Assembly: GCA_963680875.1 (NCBI GenBank)
Contig: OY804585.1
Location: 44,747,414 to 44,811,413, forward strand
Source of the DNA: Bathymodiolus brooksi
Taxonomy: Eukaryota > Mollusca > Bivalvia > Mytilida > Modiolidae
Reading direction: 5' to 3'
DNA: 64,000 bases
Positions 25,201-37,400 of the stretch are shown here, in pieces. The position numbers and the translations under genes are program-made. Below the pieces are notes generated by a model. The model saw only the letters and a list, made by a program, of their open reading frames with translations, searched no databases and was not told the origin of the DNA. How positions within the stretch are numbered: the stretch's first letter is position 1; every line of letters begins with the position of its first letter.

Positions 25201-28200
25201 TCATCTATTGTGTGTTAGGAGTATCAAGTCAGCAGAGTGAGATGTCATGTATTTGTGTGCTTCCGGTATCAAGTCAGGACAGTGAGATGTCATGTATTTG
25301 TGTGTTAGGAGTATCAAGTCAGAAGAGTGAGATGCCATGTATTTGTGTGTTAGTGGGATCAAGTCAGGAAAGTGAGATGTCATGTATTTGTGTGTAAGTG
25401 GTATTTGTACCAAGTCAGAACAGTGAGATGTCATGTATTTGTGTGTTAGGGGTATCAAGTCAGAAGATTGAGATGTCATGTATTTGTGTGTTAGGGGTAT
25501 CAAGTCAGGACAGTGAGATGTCATGTATTTGTGAGTTAGGGGTATATGTATCAAGTCAGGACAGTGAGATGTCATGTATTTGTGTGTTAGGGGTATCAAG
25601 TCAGGACAGTGAGAGGTCATGTATTTGTGTGTTAGGGGTACCAAGACAGGACAGTGAGATGTCATGTATTTGTGGGTTAGGGTTATCTGTACCAAGTCAG
25701 GACAGTGAGATGTCATGTATTTGTGTGTTAGGGGTATCTGTACCAAGTCAGGACAGTGATATGTCATGTATTTGTGTGTTAGGGGTATCAAGTCAGGACA
25801 GTGAGATGTCATATATTTGTGTGTTAGGGGTGTCAAGTCAAGACAGTGAGATGCCATGTATTTGTGTGTTAGGGTTATCAAGTCAGGACAGTGAGATGTC
25901 ATGTATTTGTGTGTTAGGAGTATCAAGTCAGAAGAGTGAGATGTCATGTATTTGTGTGTTAGGGGTATCTGTACTAAGTCAGGACAGTGAAATGTCATGT
26001 ATTTGTGTGTTAGGAGTATCAAGTCAGAAGATTGATATGTCATGTATTTGTGTGTTAGGGGTATCAAGTCAGGACAGTGAGATGTCATGTATTTGTGTGT
26101 TAGGGGTATCTGTACCAAGTCAGAACAGTGAGATGTCATGTATTTGTGTGTTAGGGGTATCAAGTCAGGACAGTGAGATGTCATGTATTTGTGTGTTAGG
26201 GGTATCGAATCAGGACAGTGAGATGTCATGTATTTGTGTGTTAGGGGTATCTGTACCAAGTCAGGACAGTGAGATGTCATGTATTTGTGTGTTAGGGGTA
26301 TCTGTACCAAGTCATGACAGTGATATGTCATGTATTTGTGTGTTAGCGGTATCAAGTCAGGACAGTGATATATCATGTATTTGGGTGTTAGTGGTATCTG
26401 TACCAAGTCAGGACAGTGAGATGTCATGTATTTGTGTGTTAGGGGTATCAAGTCAGGACAGTGAGATGTCATATATTTGTGTGTTAGGGGTATCATGTCA
26501 GGACAGTGAGATGTCATGTATTTGTGAGTAAGGGGTATCAAGTCAGGACAGTGTGTTGTCATCTATTTGTGTGTTAGGAGTATCAAGTCAGAAGAGTGAG
26601 ATGTCATGTATTTGTGTGCTTCCGGTATCAAGTTAGGACAGTCAGATGTCATGAATTTGTGTGTTAGGGGTACCAAACCAAGACAGTGAGATGTCATGTA
26701 TTTGTGGGTTAGGGGTATCTGTACCAAGTCAGAACAGTGAGATGTCATGTATTTGTGTGTTAGGGGTATCAAGTCAGGACAGTGAGATGTCATGTATTTG
26801 TGTGTTAGAGATATCAAGTCAGGACAGTGAGATGTCATGTATTTGTGTGCTAGGGGTATCAAGTCAGGACAGTGAGTTGTCATCTATTTGTGTGTTAGGA
26901 GTATCAAGTCAGAAGAGTGAGATGTCATGTATTTGTGTGCTTCCGGTATCAAGTCAGGACAGTGAGATGTCATGTATTTGTGTGTTAGGAGTATCAAGTC
27001 AGAAGAGTGAGATGCCATGTATTTGTGTGTTAGGGGGATCAAGTCTGGACAGTGAGATGTCATGTATTTGTGTGTAAGGGGTATTTGTACCAAGTCAGAA
27101 CAGTGAGATGTCATGTATTTGTGTGTTAGGGGTATCAAGTCAGGACAGTGAGATGTTATGTATTTGTGTGTTAGGGGTACAAAGGCAGGACAGTGAGATG
27201 TCATGTATTTGTGGGTTAGGGTTATTTGTACCAAGTCAGGACAGTGATATGTCATGTATTTGTGTGTTAGGGGTATCAATTCAGGACAGTGAGATGTCAT
27301 GTATTTGTGTGTTAGGGGTATCAAGTCAAGACAGTGAGATGCCATGTATTTGTGCGTTAGGGTTATCAAGTCAGGACAGTGAGATGTCATGTATTTGTGT
27401 GTTAGGAGTATCAAGTCAGAAGAGTGAGATGTCATGTATTTGTGTGTTAGGGGTATCTGTACCAATTCAGGACAGTGAAATGTCATGTATTTGTGTGCTA
27501 GGAGTATCAAGTCAGAATATTGAGATGTCATGTATTTGTGTGTTAGGGGTATCATGTCAGGACAGTGAGATGTCATGTATTTGTGTGTTAGGGGTATCTG
27601 TACCAAGTCAGAACAGTGAGATGTCATGTATTTGTGTGTTAGGGGTATCAAGTCAGGACAGTGAGATGTCATGTATTTGTGTGTTAGGGGTATCGAATCA
27701 GGACAGTGAGAAGTCATGTATTTGTGTGTTAGGGGTATCTGTACCAAGTCAGAACAGTGAGATGTCATGTATTTGTGTGTTAGGGGTATCTGTACCAAGT
27801 CATGACAGTGAAATGTCATGTATTTGTGTGTAAGGGGTATCAAGTCAGGACAGTGAGATGTCATATATTTGTGTGTTAGTGGTATCAAGTCAGGACAGTG
27901 ATATATCATGTATTTGTGTGTTAGTGGTATCTGTACCAAGTCAGGACAGTGAGATGTCATGTATTTGTGTGTTAGGGGTATCAAGTCAGGACAGTGAGAT
28001 GTCATATATTTGTGTGTTAGGGGTATCAAGTCAGGACAGTGAGATGTCATGTATTTGTGAGTAAGGGGTATCAAGTCAGGACAGTGAGATGTCATGTATT
28101 TGTGTGTTAGGGGTATCTGTACCAAGTCAGGACAGTGAGATGTCATGTATTTTTTGTGTTAGGGGTATCTGTACCAAGTCAGCACAGTAAAAGTCATGTA

Positions 28201-31040
28201 TTTGTGTGTAAGGGGTATCAAATCAGGACAGTGAGATGTCATATATTTGTGTGTTAGTGGTATCAAGTCAGGACAGTGATATATCATGTATTTGTGTGTT
28301 AGTGGTATCTGTACCAAGTCAGGACAGTGAGATGTCATGTATTTGTGTGTTAGGGGTATCAAGTCAGGACAGTGAGATGTCATGTATTTGTGAGTAAGGG
28401 GTATCAAGTCAGGACAGTGAGATGTCATGAATTTGTGTGTTAGAGGTATCAAGTCAGTACAGTGAGATGTCATGTATTTGTGTGTTAGGGGTATGAAGTC
28501 AGGACAGTGATATGTCATGTATTTGTGTGTTAGGGGTACCAAGTCAGGACAGTGAGATGTCATTTATTTGTGTGTTAGGGGTATCAAGTCAGGACAGTGA
28601 GATGTCATGTATTTGTGTGTTAGGGGTATCAAGTCAGGACAGTGAGATGTCATGTATTTGTGTGTTAGGAGTATCAAGTCAGAAGAGTGAGATGTCATGT
28701 ATTTGTGTGTTAGGGGTATCTGTACCAAGTCAGGACAGTGAAATGTCATGTATTTGTGTGCTAGGAGTATCAAGTCAGAATATTGAGATGTCATGTATTT
28801 GTGTGTTAGGGGTATCTGTATTTGTGAGTAAGGGGTATCAAGTCAGGACAGTGAGATGTCATGAATTTGTGTGTTAGAGGTATCAAGTCAGTACAGTGAG
28901 ATGTCATGTATTTGTGTGTTAGGGGTATGAAGTCAGGACAGTGATATGTCATGTATTTGTGTGTTAGGGGTACCAAGTCAGGACAGTGAGATGTCATTTA
29001 TTTGTGTGTTAGGGGTATCAAGTCAGGACAGTGAGATGTCATGTATTTGTGTGTTAGGGGTATCAAGTCAGGACAGTGAGATGTCATGTATTTGTGTGTT
29101 AGGAGTATCAAGTCAGAAGAGTGAGATGTCATGTATTTGTGTGTTAGGGGTATCTGTACCAAGTCAGGACAGTGAAATGTCATGTATTTGTGTGCTAGGA
29201 GTATCAAGTCAGAATATTGAGATGTCATGTATTTGTGTGTTAGGGGTATCATGTCAGGACAGTGAGATGTCATGTATTTGTGTGTTAGGGGTATCTGTAC
29301 CAAGTCAGAACAGTGAGATGTCATGTATTTGTGTGTTAGGGGTATCAAGTCAGGACAGTGAGATGTCATGTATTTGTGTGTTAGGGGTATCGAATCAGGA
29401 CATTGAGAAGTCATGTATTTGTGTGTTAGGGGTATCTGTACCAAGTCAGGACAGTGAGATGTCATGTATTTGTGTGTTAGGGGTATCTGTACCAAGTCAT
29501 GACAGTGAAATGTCATGTATTTGTGTGTAAGGGGTATCAAGTCAGGACAGTGAGATGTCATATATTTGTGTGTTAGTGGTATCAAGTCAGGACAGTGATA
29601 TATCATGTATTTGTGTGTTAGTGGTATCTGTACCAAGTCAGGACAGTGAGATGTCATGTATTTGTGTGTTAGGGGTATCAAGTCAGGACAGTGAGATGTC
29701 ATGTATTTGTGTGTTAGAGATATCAAGTCAGGACAGTGAGATGTCATGTATTTGTGTGCTAGGGGTATCAAGTCAGGACAGTGAGTTGTCATCTATTTGT
29801 GTGTTAGGAGTATCAAGTCAGAAGAGTGAGATGTCATGTATTTGTGTGCTTCCGGTATCAAGTTAGGACAGTCAGATGTCATGAATTTGTGTGTTAGGGG
29901 TACCAAACCAAGACAGTGAGATGTCATGTATTTGTGGGTTAGGGGTATCTGTACCAAGTCAGAACAGTGAGATGTCATGTATTTGTGTGTTAGGGGTATC
30001 AAGTCAGGACAGTGAGATGTCATGTATTTGTGTGTTAGAGATATCAAGTCAGGACAGTGAGATGTCATGTATTTGTGTGCTAGGGGTATCAAGTCAGGAC
30101 AGTGAGTTGTCATCTATTTGTGTGTTAGGAGTATCAAGTCAGAAGAGTGAGATGTCATGTATTTGTGTGCTTCCGGTATCAAGTCAGGACAGTGAGATGT
30201 CATGTATTTGTGTGTTAGGAGTATCAAGTCAGAAGAGTGAGATGCCATGTATTTGTGTGTTAGGGGGATCAAGTCTGGACAGTGAGATGTCATGTATTTG
30301 TGTGTAAGGGGTATTTGTACCAAGTCAGAACAGTGAGATGTCATGTATTTGTGTGTTAGGGGTATCAAGTCAGGACAGTGAGATGTTATGTATTTGTGTG
30401 TTAGGGGTACAAAGGCAGGACAGTGAGATGTCATGTATTTGTGGGTTAGGGTTATTTGTACCAAGTCAGGACAGTGATATGTCATGTATTTGTGTGTTAG
30501 GGGTATCAATTCAGGACAGTGAGATGTCATGTATTTGTGTGTTAGGGGTATCAAGTTAGGACAGTCAGATGTCATGAATTTGTGTGTTAGGGGTACCAAA
30601 CCAAGACAGTGAGATGTCATGTATTTGTGGGTTAGGGGTATCTGTACCAAGTCAGAACAGTGAGATGTCATGTATTTGTGTGTTAGGGGTATCAAGTCAG
30701 GACAGTGAGATGTCATGTATTTGTGTGTTAGAGATATCAAGTCAGGACAGTGAGATGTCATGTATTTGTGTGCTTCCGGTATCAAGTTAGGACAGTCAGA
30801 TGTCATGAATTTGTGTGTTAGGGGTACCAAACCAAGACAGTGAGATGTCATGTATTTGTGGGTTAGGGGTATCTGTACCAAGTCAGAACAGTGAGATGTC
30901 ATGTATTTGTGTGTTAGGGGTATCAAGTCAGGACAGTGAGATGTCATGTATTTGTGTGTTAGAGATATCAAGTCAGGACAGTGAGATGTCATGTATTTGT
31001 GTGCTAGGGGTATCAAGTCAGGACAGTGAGTTGTCATCTA
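25201..31040 (+). repeat. Start of the second repeat family, with CTTCCGG marker units
   Basis: Units here carry markers rare or absent to the left: AGAAGAGTGAG, GAGTTGTCATC, GGTACAAAGGCAGG and GCTTCCGGTATC. Related runs occur at offsets of 1,675-1,680 bp (25,210 against 26,887), 3,230 bp (26,661 against 29,891, and 27,108 against 30,338) and 924 bp (29,891 against 30,815, and 30,338 against 31,262). The copies are mosaic: 30,560-30,815 joins two partial copies. The AGTGAGAGGTC variant so common before 25.6 kb is not seen after it. Confidence 0.8.
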
Positions 31041-31100
31041 TTTGTGTGTTAGGAGTATCAAGTCAGAAGAGTGAGATGTCATGTATTTGTGTGCTTCCGG
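25258..31100 (+). repeat. CTTCCGG variant unit, seven copies
   Basis: The TTAGGGG core is replaced by GCTTCCGG at about 25,260, 26,620, 26,940, 29,850, 30,170, 30,773 and 31,093, and nowhere else that I saw. It introduces a CpG into an otherwise CpG-free unit. The reverse complement reads ACCGGAAGC, close to the known ETS-family core GGAA with flanking CC. Binding is only a possibility. Its clear value is as a marker for copies derived from one mutant unit. Confidence 0.85.
28383..29250 (+). repeat. 434 bp tandem duplication with out-of-register junction
   Basis: Bases 28,383-28,816 recur as 28,817-29,250. At the junction GGGGTATC (ending 28,816) is joined directly to TGTATTTGTGAG, giving a unit that lacks its AAGTCAGG...GTGAG half. 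Either the break was between non-equivalent points of two units, or it used the TGTA that is shared by TCTGTACC and CATGTATT. Most other duplications I found in the window join units in register. Confidence 0.82.
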
Positions 31101-34100
31101 TATCAAGTCAGGACAGTGAGATGTCATGTATTTGTGTGTTAGGAGTATCAAGTCAGAAGAGTGAGATGCCATGTATTTGTGTGTTAGGGGGATCAAGTCT
31201 GGACAGTGAGATGTCATGTATTTGTGTGTAAGGGGTATTTGTACCAAGTCAGAACAGTGAGATGTCATGTATTTGTGTGTTAGGGGTATCAAGTCAGGAC
31301 AGTGAGATGTTATGTATTTGTGTGTTAGGGGTACAAAGGCAGGACAGTGAGATGTCATGTATTTGTGGGTTAGGGTTATTTGTAACAAGTCAGGACAGTG
31401 ATATGTCATGTATTTGTGTGTTAGGGGTATCAATTCAGGACAGTGAGATGTCATGTATTTGTGTGTTAGGGGTATCAAGTCAAGACAGTGAGATGCCATG
31501 TATTTGTGTGTTAGGGTTATCAAGTCAGGACAGTGAGATGTCATGTATTTGTGTGTTAGGAGTATCAAGTCAGAAGAGTGAGATGTCATGTATTTGTGTG
31601 TTAGGGGTATCTGTACCAAGTCAGGACAGTGAAATGTCATGTATTTGTGTGCTAGGAGTATCAAGTCAGAATATTGAGATGTCATGTATTTGTGTGTTAG
31701 GGGTATCATGTCAGGACAGTGAGATGTCATGTATTTGTGTGTTAGGGGTATCTGTACCAAGTCAGAACAGTGAGATGTCATGTATTTGTGTGTTAGGGGT
31801 ATCAAGTCAGGACAGTGAGATGTCATGTATTTGTGTGTTAGGGGTATCGAATCAGGACATTGAGAAGTCATGTATTTGTGTGTTAGGGGTATCTGTACCA
31901 ATTCAGGACAGTGAGATGTCATGTATTTGTGTGTTAGGGGTATCTGTACCAAGTCATGACAGTGAAATGTCATGTATTTGTGTGTAAGGGGTATCAAGTC
32001 AGGACAGTGAGATGTCATATATTTGTGTGTTAGGGGTATCAAGTCAGGACAGTGAGATGTCATGTATTTGTGAGTAAGGGGTATCAAGTCAGGACAGTGA
32101 GATGTCATGTATTTGTGTGTTAGGGGTATCTGTACCAAGTCAGGACAGTGAGATGTCATGTATTTTTTGTGTTAGGGGTATCTGTACCAAGTCAGCACAG
32201 TGAAAGTCATGTATTTGTGTGTAAGGGGTATCAAATCAGGACAGTGAGATGTCATATATTTGTGTGTTAGTGGTATCAAGTCAGGACAGTGATATATCAT
32301 GTATTTGTGTGTTAGTGGTATCTGTACCAAGTCAGGACAGTGAGATGTCATGTATTTGTGTGTTAGGGGTATCAAGTCAGGACAGTGAGATGTCATGTAT
32401 TTGTGAGTAAGGGGTATCAAGTCAGGACAGTGAGATGTCATGAATTTGTGTGTTAGAGGTATCAAGTCAGTACAGTGAGATGTCATGTATTTGTGTGTTA
32501 GGGGTATGAAGTCAGGACAGTGATATGTCATGTATTTGTGTGTTAGGGGTACCAAGTCAGGACAGTCAGATGTCATTTATTTGTGTGTTAGGGGTATCAA
32601 GTCAGGACAGTGAGATGTCATGTATTTGTGTGTTAGGGGTATCAAATCAGGACAGTGAGATGTCATGTATTTGTGTGTTAGGAGTATCAAGTCAGAAGAG
32701 TGAGATGTCATGTATTTGTGTGTTAGGGGTATCTGTACCAAGTCAGGACAGTGAAATGTCATGTATTTGTGTGCTAGGAGTATCAAGTCAGAATATTGAG
32801 ATGTCATGTATTTGTGTGTTAGGGGTATCATGTCAGGACAGTGAGATGTCATGTATTTGTGTGTTAGGGGTATCTGTACCAAGTCAGAACAGTGAGATGT
32901 CATGTATTTGTGTGTTAGGGGTATCAAGTCAGGACAGTGAGATGTCATGTATTTGTGTGTTAGGGGTATCGAATCAGGACATTGAGATGTCATGTATTTG
33001 TGTGTTAGGGGTATCTGTACCAAGTCAGGACAGTGAGATGTCATGTATTTGTGTGTTAGGGGTATCTGTACCAAGTCATGACAGTGAAATGTCATGTATT
33101 TGTGTGTAAGGGGTATCAAGTCAGGACAGTGAGATGTCATATATTTGTGTGTTAGTGGTATCAAGTCAGGACAGTGATATATCATGTATGTGTGTGTTAG
33201 TGGTATCTGTACCAAGTCAGGACAGTGAGATGTCATGTATTTGTGTGTTAGGGGTATCAAGTCAGGACAGTGAGATGTCATATATTTGTGTGTTAGGGGT
33301 ATCAAGTCAGGACAGTGAGATGTCATGTATTTGTGAGTAAGGGGTATCAAGTCAGGACAGTGAGATGTCATGTATTTGTGTGTTAGGGGTATCTGTACCA
33401 AGTCAGGACAGTGAGATGTCATGTATTTGTGTGTTAGGGGTATCTGTACCAAGTCAGCACAGTGAAAGTCATGTATTTGTGTGTAAGGGGTATCAAATCA
33501 GGACAGTGAGATGTCATATATTTGTGTGTTAGGGGTATCAAGTCAGGACAGTGATATATCATGTATTTGTGTGTTAGTGGTATCTGTACCAAGTCAGGAC
33601 AGTGAGATGTCATGTATTTGTGTGTTAGGGGTATAAAGTCAGGACAGTGAGATGTCATGTATTTGTGAGTAAGGGGTATCAAGTCAGGACAGTGAGATGT
33701 CATGAATTTGTGTGTTAGAGGTATCAAGTCAGTACAGTGAGATGTCATGTATTTGTGTGTTAGGGGTATGAAGTCAGGACAGTGATATGTCATGTATTTG
33801 TGTGTTAGGGGTACCAAGTCAGGACAGTGAGATGTCATTTATTTGTGTGTTAGGGGTATCAAGTCAGGACAGTGAGATGTCATGTATTTGTGTGTTAGGG
33901 GTATCAAGTCAGGACAGTGAGATGTCATGTATTTGTGAGTAAGGGGTATCAAGTCAGGACAGTGAGATGTCATGAATTTGTGTGTTAGAGGTATCAAGTC
34001 AGAAGAGTGAGATGTCATGTATTTGTGTGTTAGGGGTATCTGTACCAAGTCAGGACAGTGAAATGTCATGTATTTGTGTGCTAGGAGTATCAAGTCAGAA

Positions 34101-34449
34101 TATTGAGATGTCATGTATTTGTGTGTTAGGGGTATCATGTCAGGACAGTGAGATGTCATGTATTTGTGTGTTAGGGGTATCTGTACCAAGTCAGAACAGT
34201 GAGATGTCATGTATTTGTGTGTTAAGGGTATCAAGTCAGGACAGTGAGATGTCATGTATTTGTGTGTTAGGGGTATCGAATCAGGACATTGAGAAGTCAT
34301 GTATTTGTGTGTTAGGGGTATCTGTACCAATTCAGGACAGTGAGATGTCATGTATTTGTGTGTTAGGGGTATCTGTACCAAGTCATGACAGTGAAATGTC
34401 ATGTATTTGTGTGTAAGGGGTATCAAGTCAGGACAGTGAGATGTCATAT
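31041..34449 (+). repeat. Second-family block, 3,743 bp offset to the next
   Basis: Landmarks at 31,262, 32,172, 32,525, 33,434 and 33,982 recur 3,743 bp further right at 35,005, 35,915, 36,268, 37,177 and 37,725, with the same unit lengths between them. Markers include GTATGAAGTCAGG, GTGAGTAAGGGG, GATATATCATG and the GTATTTTTTGTG phase-breaking unit. Boundaries are approximate, since the family also continues leftward in mosaic form. Confidence 0.8.
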
Positions 34450-37400
34450 ATTTGTGTGTTAGGGGTATCAAGTCAGGACAGTGAGATGTCATGTATTTGT
34501 GAGTAAGGGGTATCAAGTCAGGACAGTGAGATGTCATGTATTTGTGTGTTAGGGGTATCTGTACCAAGTCAGGACAGTGAGATGTCATGTATTTTTTGTG
34601 TTAGGGGTATCTGTACCAAGTCAGCACAGTGAAAGTCATGTATTTGTGTGTAAGGGGTATCAAATCAGGACAGTGAGATGTCATATATTTGTGTGTTAGT
34701 GGTATCAAGTCAGGACAGTGATATATCATGTATTTGTGTGTTAGTGGTATCTGTACCAAGTCAGGACAGTGAGATGTCATGTATTTGTGTGTTAGGGGTA
34801 TCAAGTCAGGACAGTGAGATGTCATGTATTTGTGAGTAAGGGGTATCAAGTCAGGACAGTGAGATGTCATGTATTTGTGTGTTAGGAGTATCAAGTCAGA
34901 AGAGTGAGATGCCATGTATTTGTGTGTTAGGGGGATCAAGTCTGGACAGTGAGATGTCATGTATTTGTGTGTAAGGGGTATTTGTACCAAGTCAGAACAG
35001 TGAGATGTCATGTATTTGTGTGTTAGGGGTATCAAGTCAGGACAGTGAGATGTTATGTATTTGTGTGTTAGGGGTACAAAGGCAGGACAGTGAGATGTCA
35101 TGTATTTGTGGGTTAGGGTTATTTGTACCAAGTCAGGACAGTGATATGTCATGTATTTGTGTGTTAGGGGTATCAATTCAGGACAGTGAGATGTCATTTA
35201 TTTGTGTGTTAGGGGTATCAAGTCAAGACAGTGAGATGCCATGTATTTGTGTGTTAGGGTTATCAAGTCAGGACAGTGAGATGTCATGTATTTGTGTGTT
35301 AGGAGTATCAAGTCAGAAGAGTGAGATGTCATGTATTTGTGTATTAGGGGTATCTGTGCCAAGTCAGGACAGTGAAATGTCATGTATTTGTGTGCTAGGA
35401 GTATCAAGTCAGAATATTGAGATGTCATGTATTTGTGTGTTAGGGGTATCATGTCAGGACAGTGAGATGTCATGTATTTGTGTGTTAGGGGTATCTGTAC
35501 CAAGTCAGAACAGTGAGATGTCATGTATTTGTGTGTTAGGGGTATCAAGTCAGGACAGTGAGATGTCATGTATTTGTGTGTTAGGGGTATCGAATCAGGA
35601 CATTGAGAAGTCATGTATTTGTGTGTTAGGGGTATCTGTACCAATTCAGGACAGTGAGATGTCATGTATTTGTGTGTTAGGGGTATCTGTACCAAGTCAT
35701 GACAGTGAAATGTCATGTATTTGTGTGTAAGGGGTATCAAGTCAGGACAGTGAGATGTCATATATTTGTGTGTTAGGGGTATCAAGTCAGGACAGTGAGA
35801 TGTCATGTATTTGTGAGTAAGGGGTATCAAGTCAGGACAGTGAGATGTCATGTATTTGTGTGTTAGGGGTATCTGTACCAAGTCAGGACAGTGAGATGTC
35901 ATGTATTTTTTGTGTTAGGGGTATCTGTACCAAGTCAGCACAGTGAAAGTCATGTATTTGTGTGTAAGGGGTATCAAATCAGGACAGTGAGATGTCATAT
36001 ATTTGTGTGTTAGTGGTATCAAGTCAGGACAGTGATATATCATGTATTTGTGTGTTAGTGGTATCTGTTCCAAGTCAGGACAGTGAGATGTCATGTATTT
36101 GTGTGTTAGGGGTATCAAGTCAGGACAGTGAGATGTCATGTATTTGTGAGTAAGGGGTATCAAGTCAGGACAGTGAGATGTCATGAATTTGTGTGTTAGA
36201 GGTATCAAGTCAGTACAGTGAGATGTCATGTATTTGTGTGTTAGGGGTATGAAGTCAGGACAGTGATATGTCATGTATTTGTGTGTTAGGGGTACCAAGT
36301 CAGGACAGTCAGATGTCATTTATTTGTGTGTTAGGGGTATCAAGTCAGGACAGTGAGATGTCATGTATTTGTGTGTTAGGGGTATCAAATCAGGACAGTG
36401 AGATGTCATGTATTTGTGTGTTAGGAGTATCAAGTCAGAAGAGTGAGATGTCATGTATTTGTGTGTTAGGGGTATCTGTACCAAGTCAGGACAGTGAAAT
36501 GTCATGTATTTGTGTGCTAGGAGTATCAAGTCAGAATATTGAGATGTCATGTATTTGTGTGTTAGGGGTATCATGTCAGGACAGTGAGATGTCATGTATT
36601 TGTGTGTTAGGGGTATCTGTACCAAGTCAGAACAGTGAGATGTCATGTATTTGTGTGTTAGGGGTATCAAGTCAGGACAGTGAGATGTCATGTATTTGTG
36701 TGTTAGGGGTATCGAATCAGGACATTGAGATGTCATGTATTTGTGTGTTAGGGGTATCTGTACCAAGTCAGGACAGTGAGATGTCATGTATTTGTGTGTT
36801 AGGGGTATCTGTACCAAGTCATGACAGTGAAATGTCATGTATTTGTGTGTAAGGGGTATCAAGTCAGGACAGTGAGATGTCATATATTTGTGTGTTAGTG
36901 GTATCAAGTCAGGACAGTGATATATCATGTATGTGTGTGTTAGTGGTATCTGTACCAAGTCAGGACAGTGAGATGTCATGTATTTGTGTGTTAGGGGTAT
37001 CAAGTCATGACAGTGAGATGTCATATATTTGTGTGTTAGGGGTATCAAGTCAGGACAGTGAGATGTCATGTATTTGTGAGTAAGGGGTATCAAGTCAGGA
37101 CAGTGAGATGTCATGTATTTGTGTGTTAGGGGTATCTGTACCAAGTCAGGACAGTGAGATGTCATGTATTTGTGTGTTAGGGGTATCTGTACCAAGTCAG
37201 CACAGTGAAAGTCATGTATTTGTGTGTAAGGGGTATCAAATCAGGACAGTGAGATGTCATATATTTGTGTGTTAGGGGTATCAAGTCAGGACAGTGATAT
37301 ATCATGTATTTGTGTGTTAGTGGTATCTGTACCAAGTCAGGACAGTGAGATGTCATGTATTTGTGTGTTAGGGGTATAAAGTCAGGACAGTGAGATGTCA

